Shown: positions 6,808 to 12,900 of the stretch, piece by piece
Layout of the letters: every line of letters begins with the position of its first letter
How positions within the stretch are numbered: the stretch's first letter is position 1
Assembly: GCA_002396665.1 (NCBI GenBank)
Contig: DGYJ01000108.1
Location: forward strand, 7,885-20,784
Length of the DNA stretch: 12,900 nucleotides
DNA from: Bdellovibrionaceae bacterium UBA5009
Lineage (GTDB): Bacteria > Bdellovibrionota > Bdellovibrionia > Bdellovibrionales > Bdellovibrionaceae
Direction: 5' to 3'
The notes under the pieces: generated by a model
Seen by the model: the letters and a program-made list of their open reading frames with translations, nothing else
What the model was told of the DNA's origin: nothing
Databases searched by the model: none
Translations under genes and position numbers: made by a program

Positions 6808-7065
6808 TTAATCTGGCATATCCTTGCCAATAGAAACCATGACCTCTTGCCATTTTGTCACAATCAGACCCGGCGAATCGGGGTTTCGACTGGCGACTAA
6901 TTTAATAACCAAAGCTGCGATTGTGACGGCGACGACAAGAAGAAGTACATACTCCACAGCCACTTGCCCCTTCGTTTTTTTGATCAAACGATGACCCCAT
7001 TGGATTGGAGCCCGAGAAGTAGCCCTATGGAATTGATTGAAATCAGAGTCTTGAGTTTTGTTCAC
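6808..7065 (-). CDS. Small Flp/TadE-like prepilin or pseudopilin
   Basis: The encoded segment KKTKGQVAVEYVLLLVVAVTI (residues 29-49 counted from the GTG) looks like a class III prepilin: basic leader ending in Gly33, cleavage before Gln34, then Glu at +5 and Tyr at +6, followed by about 20 hydrophobic residues. Flp-type pilins and TadE/TadF pseudopilins have G|xxxxEY processed by a TadV-type peptidase. The C-terminal tail is short (about 32 residues). The start is uncertain. GTG 7065 has no properly spaced Shine-Dalgarno and gives an 85-residue protein with a 33-residue leader. TTG 6987 has GGGG 7 nt upstream and gives a 59-residue protein with a seven-residue leader, typical of Flp. The gene follows an unknown gene by 12 bp. 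No Tad secretion ATPase or peptidase is in the window. Confidence 0.75.
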   Translation of the reverse strand: MNKTQDSDFNQFHRATSRAPIQWGHRLIKKTKGQVAVEYVLLLVVAVTIAALVIKLVASRNPDSPGLIVTKWQEVMVSIGKDMPD

Positions 7066-7077
7066 TCCACTAGTGAA

Positions 7078-7512
7078 TCAAATCTCGAGCGGGCGTTCAA
7101 GACTTTGCTGTTCATTTTGCAAATCTATCCATCTTTGAAGCGCTTTTGAAAACTCGATAGCAAACAAATCTAAATATTGATCATCCAATGGACGACTTAA
7201 ACCAAGCACCACGTCCTGGTTCCAATTTTCGATGTGCATTTTTTCACTGGGTGTTTGGTGATCAAAACTTAAAGTGAAATGATCAGGGGTTGGATACACC
7301 ATCACCAAAAGGTTTGATGAAGAGTTCTTAGAGTAATTTTTATATTTATTTAAAATATCTTTAAACTGATTTTGAATCACAAAATACAACTTCAAAGCAA
7401 AAGATTCATGAAATTGCGCAAAATAGATACGAACTGGACCATCGAAAATCGCTGAGTTAAATGCTGGACTAAAGTACTTAGACTGCATCAAATTCGAGTA
7501 CGTTGACTTCAT
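7078..7512 (-). CDS. Hypothetical protein, 144 residues, upstream of the prepilin
   Basis: I do not recognise this protein. It has a very strong Shine-Dalgarno (GGGGGAG, 7 nt before the ATG at 7512), so it is a real and probably well-translated gene. It has no signal peptide, no membrane segment and no cysteine. It reads as a mixed alpha/beta cytoplasmic protein: strands around 27-33 (PVRIYFAQF), 66-84 (SNLLVMVYPTPDHFTLSF) and 101-107, and a C-terminal helix (about 113-137, YLDLFAIEFSKALQRWIDLQ). The prepilin gene starts 12 bp after its stop, so the two probably share a transcript, which hints at a pilus- or secretion-related role. It begins 88 bp after the hutI stop and may or may not be part of the hutI transcript. 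Confidence 0.75.
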   Translation of the reverse strand: MKSTYSNLMQSKYFSPAFNSAIFDGPVRIYFAQFHESFALKLYFVIQNQFKDILNKYKNYSKNSSSNLLVMVYPTPDHFTLSFDHQTPSEKMHIENWNQDVVLGLSRPLDDQYLDLFAIEFSKALQRWIDLQNEQQSLERPLEI

Positions 7513-7600
7513 GCTGTAGCTCCCCCTGTTGACACTCCATGCCCTATGTCGCTAAGGCTAGATCGAAGTTGAAACAGCAATCAATCAATTTTTAAGAATC

Positions 7601-8854
7601 TTAAATTTTTGAATGCGTAGCGTAAATTTTCTTTCCATGACAAAAGACTAGCTCTGAAGATTGATTTCCTGCCGAGTAGAACAAATCTGTCCACTCTTTT
7701 TTAGTGCATAAAAAATCAGCACTCATTCCGACCTGCAAACTGCCCACAGAATTTTGTCGATTCAAGGCATGACTTGCGCCGACTGTGTACGCGGCAATCA
7801 CTTCCGGCAAAGACATTTTCATTTCAAGCCTTGCCAACAATCCAACCAAACTCAAATCCTGTGTAGGACATGTCCCAGGATTAAAATCTGTCGCCAATGC
7901 AACCCTGACTCCGGCATCAATCATTTTTCTAGCAGGAGGATACGAACATCTCATATACAAATCCGCAGATGGTAATAAAACTGCAGTTGTATTTGATTTT
8001 GCCAATTTTAAAATTTGTTCATCTTGCAACTGAATCACATGATCTGCAGACAGAGCATTCAGCTGAATAGCTAATTCAGTCCCACCAGAAAGGGACAATT
8101 GATCTGCATGAATAGTGACCCCTAAGCCCAAGCCCTGGGCTTTGACCAGCAACTGCCGAGCCCCAGGCACTGTAAAGAAACCTTTCTCGATAAATATATC
8201 AATTCGCTGGGCCAATTTCTTTTTTGCAAGAATCGGTAAAACTTTTTCACTGATAAAATTTAAATACTCTTCTTCATTTTTAAATTCTGGCGGAATCGCA
8301 TGGGCCCCTAGATAAGTAGACACAACTTGAGGACCTTTGACTTTTTGAATCACCCCAAGACACTTCAGTTCGTTTTTTAAATCTAAACCATATCCGGTTT
8401 TAATTTCTAAAGTCGTCACACCTTGTTTTACAAATTCATTCACACGACTTTGGGTTAAAGCCAGTAGAGATTTTTCAGACTCAGATCGCGTGGACTTCAC
8501 TGTTGATAAAATACCACCGCCCTCGGTGGCAATCTGTTGATAACTCACCCCACTCAATCTTTTTTCAAATTCTGCTGACCTAGAACCTGCAAAGACCGAG
8601 TGAGTATGGCATTCGACAAAACCAGGCAAAACAGTCCAATCCCTGGCATCGATGGTTTTTATTTTCTTTTTTTTCCACTCTTTTGGAATTTGCGAATGGG
8701 GGCCGATCCATTGAATAATCCCATTTTCGAAAATAAGACTTTGCTTTTCTGCAATGCCAAGATCAGATTCAAGAACATGGCGGCCCTGCTTTTCTGTCGC
8801 CCCCTGAAGGGACAATAAACAGCCAATTTTTTCCAGCATCATGGGATTTCCCAT
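7601..8854 (-). CDS. hutI: Imidazolonepropionase
   Basis: HutI hydrolyses 4-imidazolone-5-propanoate to N-formimino-L-glutamate, the third step of histidine degradation, in the cytoplasm. The 417 residues match the usual 405-420. It is a metal-dependent amidohydrolase: GFVECHTHSVFAGSRSAEF (78-96) carries the HxH metal ligands His83 and His85, SRSAEF binds substrate, GAHAIPPE has His185, IHADQLS has His249, and ATDFNPGTCP (321-330) has the metal/catalytic Asp323. A proper Shine-Dalgarno (GGAG, 5 nt before ATG 8854) supports the start. It is the third gene after gpmA on this strand, 52 bp from the unknown gene before it. No hutH, hutU or hutG is seen nearby, so the pathway genes must be dispersed or this step stands alone. 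Confidence 0.97.
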   Translation of the reverse strand: MGNPMMLEKIGCLLSLQGATEKQGRHVLESDLGIAEKQSLIFENGIIQWIGPHSQIPKEWKKKKIKTIDARDWTVLPGFVECHTHSVFAGSRSAEFEKRLSGVSYQQIATEGGGILSTVKSTRSESEKSLLALTQSRVNEFVKQGVTTLEIKTGYGLDLKNELKCLGVIQKVKGPQVVSTYLGAHAIPPEFKNEEEYLNFISEKVLPILAKKKLAQRIDIFIEKGFFTVPGARQLLVKAQGLGLGVTIHADQLSLSGGTELAIQLNALSADHVIQLQDEQILKLAKSNTTAVLLPSADLYMRCSYPPARKMIDAGVRVALATDFNPGTCPTQDLSLVGLLARLEMKMSLPEVIAAYTVGASHALNRQNSVGSLQVGMSADFLCTKKEWTDLFYSAGNQSSELVFCHGKKIYATHSKI

Positions 8855-8906
8855 TTCAACTCCAATTACTCAACAAAGAAATTTAAATCGCCTACTCAAG
8901 TCTGCA

Positions 8907-9545
8907 CTATCTAAATTCAATTAAATTTGCTTCGATATTTTTGATTTTCAAAAAATCTTCTTGCAGATAATCCGTCACAAACTGCTTAGGTTTCAAACCC
9001 AGAACAGTGGCGTGATCCCCGGCATTCTTTTTTAAGTAACACACCAAATCGCCCGTTTTGTAAGACTCATCACGAGTAAGCAAAGTCAAAGTTTTGTCAC
9101 TTTCTTGAACCACCAATTCAAATGATTTTTCAAAAATTGGTGATGAGTAGGGTTTAATATCCATTACCTTCGCCAACTGCACTTCTACTTTTTTTGCATT
9201 TTCAGCAGCCAGGGCCGCGGCTTCGGCCTCTTTGACTTTTTTATGATGATAGTTTTTAAATTTTTGCAAATGAACATCTTCGATGGTGTTCAATTTTTTC
9301 TCGTTCACCTTATCAATTTTAAATTTTATTTCACTCTCGACACGCAACTGCTCGTCGCGCTTAAATTCTTTTGTGATTTTTAAAATTTGATTGGGCTCAA
9401 TTTGTGAATATTTTTTCACAGGTCCAATGCGGTAGTCCCCATACACATCAATTCGAAGATCGTAACCCATCAGCAAAACTTGCCCGGTGTAATCTTCAAA
9501 AAAATCCAAAGTGTAAATAAGGTACTCTTCAATGGCCCAGCTCAA
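8907..9545 (-). CDS. Charged protein of unknown function between gpmA and hutI
   Basis: This 212-residue protein matches no family I recognise. The start is a TTG (9545-9543) set directly after the gpmA TAA with no base between. An AAGGAAAGG at the end of gpmA supplies a Shine-Dalgarno about 8 nt upstream, and there is no ATG in a better position. It has no signal peptide or membrane helix. The N-terminal 1-45 region looks like an aromatic beta-rich domain (YGDYRIGPVKKYSQIE). Residues 54-127 are a highly charged helix with an Ala/Glu/Lys-rich core, probably a coiled coil. Residues 140-185 are beta-rich (FELVVQESDKTLTLLTRDE). Tight packing means it is made with Gpm, but a functional link to glycolysis is only inferred. 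Confidence 0.75.
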   Translation of the reverse strand: MSWAIEEYLIYTLDFFEDYTGQVLLMGYDLRIDVYGDYRIGPVKKYSQIEPNQILKITKEFKRDEQLRVESEIKFKIDKVNEKKLNTIEDVHLQKFKNYHHKKVKEAEAAALAAENAKKVEVQLAKVMDIKPYSSPIFEKSFELVVQESDKTLTLLTRDESYKTGDLVCYLKKNAGDHATVLGLKPKQFVTDYLQEDFLKIKNIEANLIEFR

Positions 9546-10292
9546 TTATTTTGCCTTTCCTTGGCCAGCGACAGAATCCATGGCTTTTTTGACTTCATCA
9601 GCATCACCCAAAAATTCTTTTTTCAAAATTTTCAGATCATTTGAAAGTTCATACATCAATGGAATTCCTGTCGGCATATTCAGCTCCATAATATCAGCTG
9701 AAGAAATTTTTTCAAAATTTTGAATCAAAGCTCGCAAACTATTTCCGTGGGCAACAATCAAAATATTTTTGCCAAACTTCAAGTCCGGCAAAATTTTTTC
9801 ATTCCAAAGAGGCAGAAATCTTTCCACCGTGTCCTTCAAAGACTCGCCAAGGGGCAAATCCCGCATTGGAACATTTTTGTATCTGGGATCGTTTTTAGGA
9901 TGTCGTGGATCATCGTTGTCCATCAATGGTGGCGGGGTATCGTAACTGCGACGCCAAACTTTAACTTGGGCTTCGCCGTGTTTTGCCGCAGTTTCAGCCT
10001 TATTCAAGCCTTGCAGCTGACCGTAGTGTCTTTCGTTTAAACGCCAATCTTTGTGGACAGGAAGCCACAGTTGGTCCATTTCTTCCAAGGCGATATTCAT
10101 CGTTTTGATCGCTCTTTTCAAAACACTGGTGTAAACGGTATCAAACAGAATGGACTTTTGTCTCAAAACTTGCCCAGCGCGCAGGGCTTCTTGCCGACCT
10201 TTGTCTGCCAAATCAACATCTTGCCAACCCGTGAAGCGATTTTCTTGGTTCCAAGTGCTTTCGCCATGGCGAATTAGGACTAGAGTAGGCAT
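9546..10292 (-). CDS. gpmA: 2,3-bisphosphoglycerate-dependent phosphoglycerate mutase
   Basis: GpmA interconverts 3- and 2-phosphoglycerate in lower glycolysis and gluconeogenesis, passing through a phosphohistidine. The 248 residues are full length. LIRHGESTWNQENRFTGW (6-23) carries the phosphorylated His9, Arg60 is in VYTSVLKRAIKT, LNERHYGQLQGLNKAE (85-100) has the acid/base Glu87, and VAHGNSLRALI (180-190) has His182. These line up with His11, Arg62, Glu89 and His184 of E. coli GpmA with a constant offset of two. An AGGAG Shine-Dalgarno precedes the ATG at 10292. It is the first gene of the transcript gpmA-unknown-hutI and is divergent from sucA. Confidence 0.97.
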   Translation of the reverse strand: MPTLVLIRHGESTWNQENRFTGWQDVDLADKGRQEALRAGQVLRQKSILFDTVYTSVLKRAIKTMNIALEEMDQLWLPVHKDWRLNERHYGQLQGLNKAETAAKHGEAQVKVWRRSYDTPPPLMDNDDPRHPKNDPRYKNVPMRDLPLGESLKDTVERFLPLWNEKILPDLKFGKNILIVAHGNSLRALIQNFEKISSADIMELNMPTGIPLMYELSNDLKILKKEFLGDADEVKKAMDSVAGQGKAK

Positions 10293-10339
10293 TCAAGTTC
10301 TCCTTTGAGTGATCTTTTGTCGAGATTTGTGACCCAATC

Positions 10340-10368
10340 ATCCTAAGAAGTTACAAAAAGCAAAACAA
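10340..10368 (-). promoter_or_regulatory. Candidate gpmA promoter, overlapping the sucA promoter
   Basis: On the minus strand TTGTTT (10368-10363) and TAGGAT (10345-10340) are 17 nt apart, a perfect spacer with imperfect hexamers. Transcription would begin near 10333, with a leader of about 40 nt before the gpmA ATG. Pattern match only. Confidence 0.3.
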
Positions 10369-10379
10369 GGTTTTAAAAT
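10351..10379 (+). promoter_or_regulatory. Candidate sucA promoter
   Basis: TTACAA (10351-10356) and TAAAAT (10374-10379) are 17 nt apart. The -10 is five of six to consensus and the -35 is weak. A start near 10386 would give a leader of about 100 nt before the sucA ATG. The leader holds an incidental 6-codon open frame (10384-10404) and small weak hairpins (for example AACC-TAAG-GGTT near 10427) but no riboswitch I recognise. Confidence 0.3.
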
Positions 10380-10486
10380 AAGTATGCCACGCATTAAGCC
10401 GTGACGGGAACCCCATGTTTTGAAAAAACCTAAGGGTTATTTCGAACTTGCAAAAACGACGTTCTATACGCAGAAGGAAACCACCC

Positions 10487-12900
10487 ATGAGCACATCAAG
10501 TTATGCCAACCGAGGCAACCTGGAGTACATCGAACAACTTTACCAACAGTACAAATCCAATCCCGATGGAGTTGGACCCGATTGGCAAAGATTTTTCGAA
10601 GGTTTTGACTTGGCACAAGAAACCAGCTTCGGACTTTCTGAAAAAGAACTTGATGTTTACCACCTCATCACTGCTTACCGAAATTATGGACACTTCGAAG
10701 CCCAATTGGATCCTTTAACAAATACAGCATCACCATCGGATCAATTGTCACTTTCACGATTCAACTTAACAGAAAAAGATTTAGAACAAAAATTTCAAAT
10801 TGGTTCCATCATTGGAAAACCAAATGCATCCCTTCGTGACATCATTGCCCACCTAAGAAGCTGCTACTGCGGAAAACTCAGTGTTCAGTGCGCCGAAGCC
10901 CTGCCAGAAGTTCGCAATTGGTTTATTAAAGAATTTGAAATTGAAAATTCTAAAATTAAATATTCGACACAAGAAAAAAAAGATGCCTTTGCATCAATTA
11001 CCCGCGCAGAGTCCTTAGAAAAATTTATTCACACACGCTATGTTGGAACAAAACGTTTTTCTGTCGAAGGTGGCGACGCTTTATTGCCAATGCTTGAACG
11101 TCTTGTGCAAAAAGGCACGGGTTTAAAAGTCGCTGAACTGATGATTGGAATGGCCCATCGTGGTCGAGTGAATGTGCTTGCCAACTTTATGGGTAAAGCC
11201 TTGGAATATATTTTTGCAGACTTCAATGGACCCACCGAGCTTGCAGAACCCTTGGATGATTTCGATGGCGACGTCAAATACCACTTAGGTTATGTCGCAC
11301 AAAAAGAAACACCAAATGGACCTTGCCAAGTAACCTTGGCCTACAACCCTTCCCACCTTGAAGCCGTGAATCCTGTAGTCCTTGGCATGACCCGCGCGGC
11401 ACAACGTCGTCACAATGATACTCAAGAACGTAAAAAAGTGATCCCTGTCTTGATCCACGGTGATGCGGCTTTCTCTTCCCAAGGTGTGGGCTTAGAAACT
11501 TTTCAAATGGCCCATGTGAAAGGCTATACCGTTGGCGGAACTCTTCACATTGTCATTGATAACCAAGTGGGCTTCACCACTTCGCCTGAAAACGGCAGAT
11601 CATCACATTACTCTTCAGACACTGCAAAAGTTTTAGCCACTCCAGTCATTCATGTGAATGGGGATGATGCAGAATCTTGTTTGCGAGCCATGGACATCGC
11701 TTTGAAATTCCGTCAAGAGTGGGGCCGTGACATCGTGATCAATATGATGTGCTATCGTCGTTTTGGACACAACGAAGGTGACGAACCTGCCTACACTCAA
11801 CCCCAAATGTACGAGATCATCAAAAAGCACCCCACACTTCGTGAGATTTACGGCAAACAATTGATTCGAGAAAATGTCATTGATCAAAAATTCTATGATG
11901 ATTTCTTCAATGAAAAGATGGAAAACATCCAAAAAGTTTACGAAGAAACTAAAAAAGGTGCGCCTAAAATCAAACCTTTTAAATTCGAAGGTTTTTGGAA
12001 GGGACTTCGCAAAGCCAAAGGCGATGATGTTCTTAAGCCCGTGAATACTTCCGTGGATTTGAAAACATTGGAAAAAATTGGTATTGCACTTTCTGAATTC
12101 CCTGCAGGATTTACACCGCATCCAAAACTTTTGAAATTGCTCGAGACCAGAAAAAACATGGCCCTGGGTAAAGAAGATTGCGACTGGGGAATGGCTGAAC
12201 TTCTTTCCTACGGAAGCCTTTTATCTGAAGGGACTTCCGTTCGTTTGACAGGCCAAGATTGTGTGCGCGGAACATTTACCCACCGTCATGCAGGACTTTA
12301 CGACTTTAAAACTGGCGAACGCTACATGGCCCTTGATCAAATCAATGGCGACAAAGTTGAATTCTGCGTTTACGACTCCATTTTATCAGAATATGCCGTT
12401 CTTGGTTTTGAATATGGCAATGCCACCTGCGACCCAACGTTCTTGACTCTTTGGGAAGCCCAGTTCGGAGATTTTTCGAACGGCTGCCAAATTATTATCG
12501 ATCAGTTTTTATCAAGTGGTGAATCAAAATGGATGCAGATGTCTGGCTTAGTTCTTTTACTTCCCCACGGATATGAAGGCCAAGGACCAGAGCATTCCTC
12601 TGCACGCCTTGAACGCTACTTGCAACTTTGTGCCCAAAACAATATGCAAGTTGTGAACTTGACGACACCGGCACAAATTTTCCATGCCCTGCGAAGACAA
12701 ATGAAACGCGAATTTCGTAAGCCATTGGTTGTGATGTCTCCGAAATCATTACTTCGCCACCCACGAGCTGTTTCAAATATTAAAGATATTGCTACTGGCA
12801 CATTCCAAGAAGTGATTCCAGATTCGACTTTAAAAGATGCAAAAAAAGTTGAAACCGTGGCCTTTGTCAGCGGTAAACTTTATTACGAGCTTCTTGAAGA
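10487..12900 (+). CDS. sucA: 2-oxoglutarate dehydrogenase E1 component (3' end beyond window)
   Basis: SucA is the thiamine-diphosphate subunit of the 2-oxoglutarate dehydrogenase complex, decarboxylating 2-oxoglutarate and passing the succinyl group to the E2 lipoyl domain (SucB) in the TCA cycle. The window holds 804 residues of a family that is usually 900-950 long, so only the C-terminus is missing. The N-terminus NLEYIEQLYQQYKSNPDGV (11-29) with WQRFF is the E2-binding segment of bacterial E1o. TRYVGTKRFSVEGGDALLP (183-201), GMAHRGRVNVL (221-231), the ThDP/Mg motif HGDAAFSSQG (324-333) to IDNQVGFTT (357-365), RRFGHNEGDEPAYTQP, and LTGQDCVRGTFTHRH in the C-terminal half all fit. AAGGA lies 8 nt before the ATG. 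It should be followed by sucB just outside the window. Confidence 0.97.
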   Translation, partial: MSTSSYANRGNLEYIEQLYQQYKSNPDGVGPDWQRFFEGFDLAQETSFGLSEKELDVYHLITAYRNYGHFEAQLDPLTNTASPSDQLSLSRFNLTEKDLEQKFQIGSIIGKPNASLRDIIAHLRSCYCGKLSVQCAEALPEVRNWFIKEFEIENSKIKYSTQEKKDAFASITRAESLEKFIHTRYVGTKRFSVEGGDALLPMLERLVQKGTGLKVAELMIGMAHRGRVNVLANFMGKALEYIFADFNGPTELAEPLDDFDGDVKYHLGYVAQKETPNGPCQVTLAYNPSHLEAVNPVVLGMTRAAQRRHNDTQERKKVIPVLIHGDAAFSSQGVGLETFQMAHVKGYTVGGTLHIVIDNQVGFTTSPENGRSSHYSSDTAKVLATPVIHVNGDDAESCLRAMDIALKFRQEWGRDIVINMMCYRRFGHNEGDEPAYTQPQMYEIIKKHPTLREIYGKQLIRENVIDQKFYDDFFNEKMENIQKVYEETKKGAPKIKPFKFEGFWKGLRKAKGDDVLKPVNTSVDLKTLEKIGIALSEFPAGFTPHPKLLKLLETRKNMALGKEDCDWGMAELLSYGSLLSEGTSVRLTGQDCVRGTFTHRHAGLYDFKTGERYMALDQINGDKVEFCVYDSILSEYAVLGFEYGNATCDPTFLTLWEAQFGDFSNGCQIIIDQFLSSGESKWMQMSGLVLLLPHGYEGQGPEHSSARLERYLQLCAQNNMQVVNLTTPAQIFHALRRQMKREFRKPLVVMSPKSLLRHPRAVSNIKDIATGTFQEVIPDSTLKDAKKVETVAFVSGKLYYELLE

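Noticed and set aside
7580..7612. TTTAAGAATCTTAAA inverted repeat at the hutI stop as a terminator
   Set aside because: The stem is A/T only with five pairs if a real loop is allowed, and it overlaps the hutI coding end. Too weak to call a rho-independent terminator.
10384..10404. Six-codon upstream open frame (MPRIKP) in the sucA leader
   Set aside because: It has no Shine-Dalgarno and no repeated regulatory codons, so it is not a convincing leader peptide. Frames of this size occur by chance.
11633..12121. 162-codon open frame on the minus strand inside sucA
   Set aside because: It is antisense to conserved sucA sequence, with a low-complexity Phe-rich translation and no Shine-Dalgarno. 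A shadow frame.

Overview
The window is ordinary bacterial chromosome, AT-rich (about 40% G+C by eye), densely packed, and without mobile elements, RNA genes, CRISPR arrays or long repeats that I can see. The gene set fits a Gram-negative bacterium of the Bdellovibrio type: a secreted Slt-like transglycosylase, stand-alone PilZ proteins, an orphan Flp-like prepilin, secreted Cys-rich and other unrecognised proteins, and a SucA-type 2-oxoglutarate dehydrogenase. The lineage is inferred from gene flavour and base composition. No marker gene in the window proves it.

Layout. (1) 1-1333, minus strand: the N-terminal 444 residues of a secreted TPR-type protein, most likely a soluble lytic murein transglycosylase whose catalytic end lies outside the window. 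(2) 1580-2680, plus: a secreted protein with 12 cysteines and no recognised family. (3) 5596-2682, minus: an operon of glycerol kinase (glpK) followed by two tandem paralogous PilZ (cyclic-di-GMP receptor) proteins. glpK and the first PilZ gene overlap by ATGA. (4) 5606-6804, plus: divergent from glpK, with only 9 bp between the two start codons, a phospholipid/glycerol acyltransferase coupled by TAATG to a small membrane-anchored protein. (5) 7512-6808, minus: a 144-residue unknown followed by a small Flp/TadE-like prepilin. (6) 10292-7601, minus: phosphoglycerate mutase (gpmA), a charged unknown protein with a TTG start placed directly after the gpmA stop, and imidazolonepropionase (hutI). 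(7) 10487 to the right edge, plus: sucA, the E1 component of 2-oxoglutarate dehydrogenase, lacking about its last 100 residues.

How the genes may work together. glpK makes sn-glycerol-3-phosphate, the backbone for phospholipid synthesis, and the divergent acyltransferase belongs to a family that acylates glycerol-type lipids, so region 3/4 looks like a glycerol-to-lipid locus. The unexpected part is the translational coupling of glpK to two cyclic-di-GMP receptors. Region 6/7 is central carbon metabolism: lower glycolysis, a histidine breakdown step leading towards glutamate, and the TCA enzyme that consumes 2-oxoglutarate. The gpmA and sucA transcripts leave a shared 194-bp region in opposite directions.

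The most notable observations are the glpK-PilZ-PilZ operon, the 9-bp divergent start pair (possible leaderless transcripts), and the orphan prepilin with an alternative short-leader start. I did not find a clearly new multi-gene defence or mobile system.
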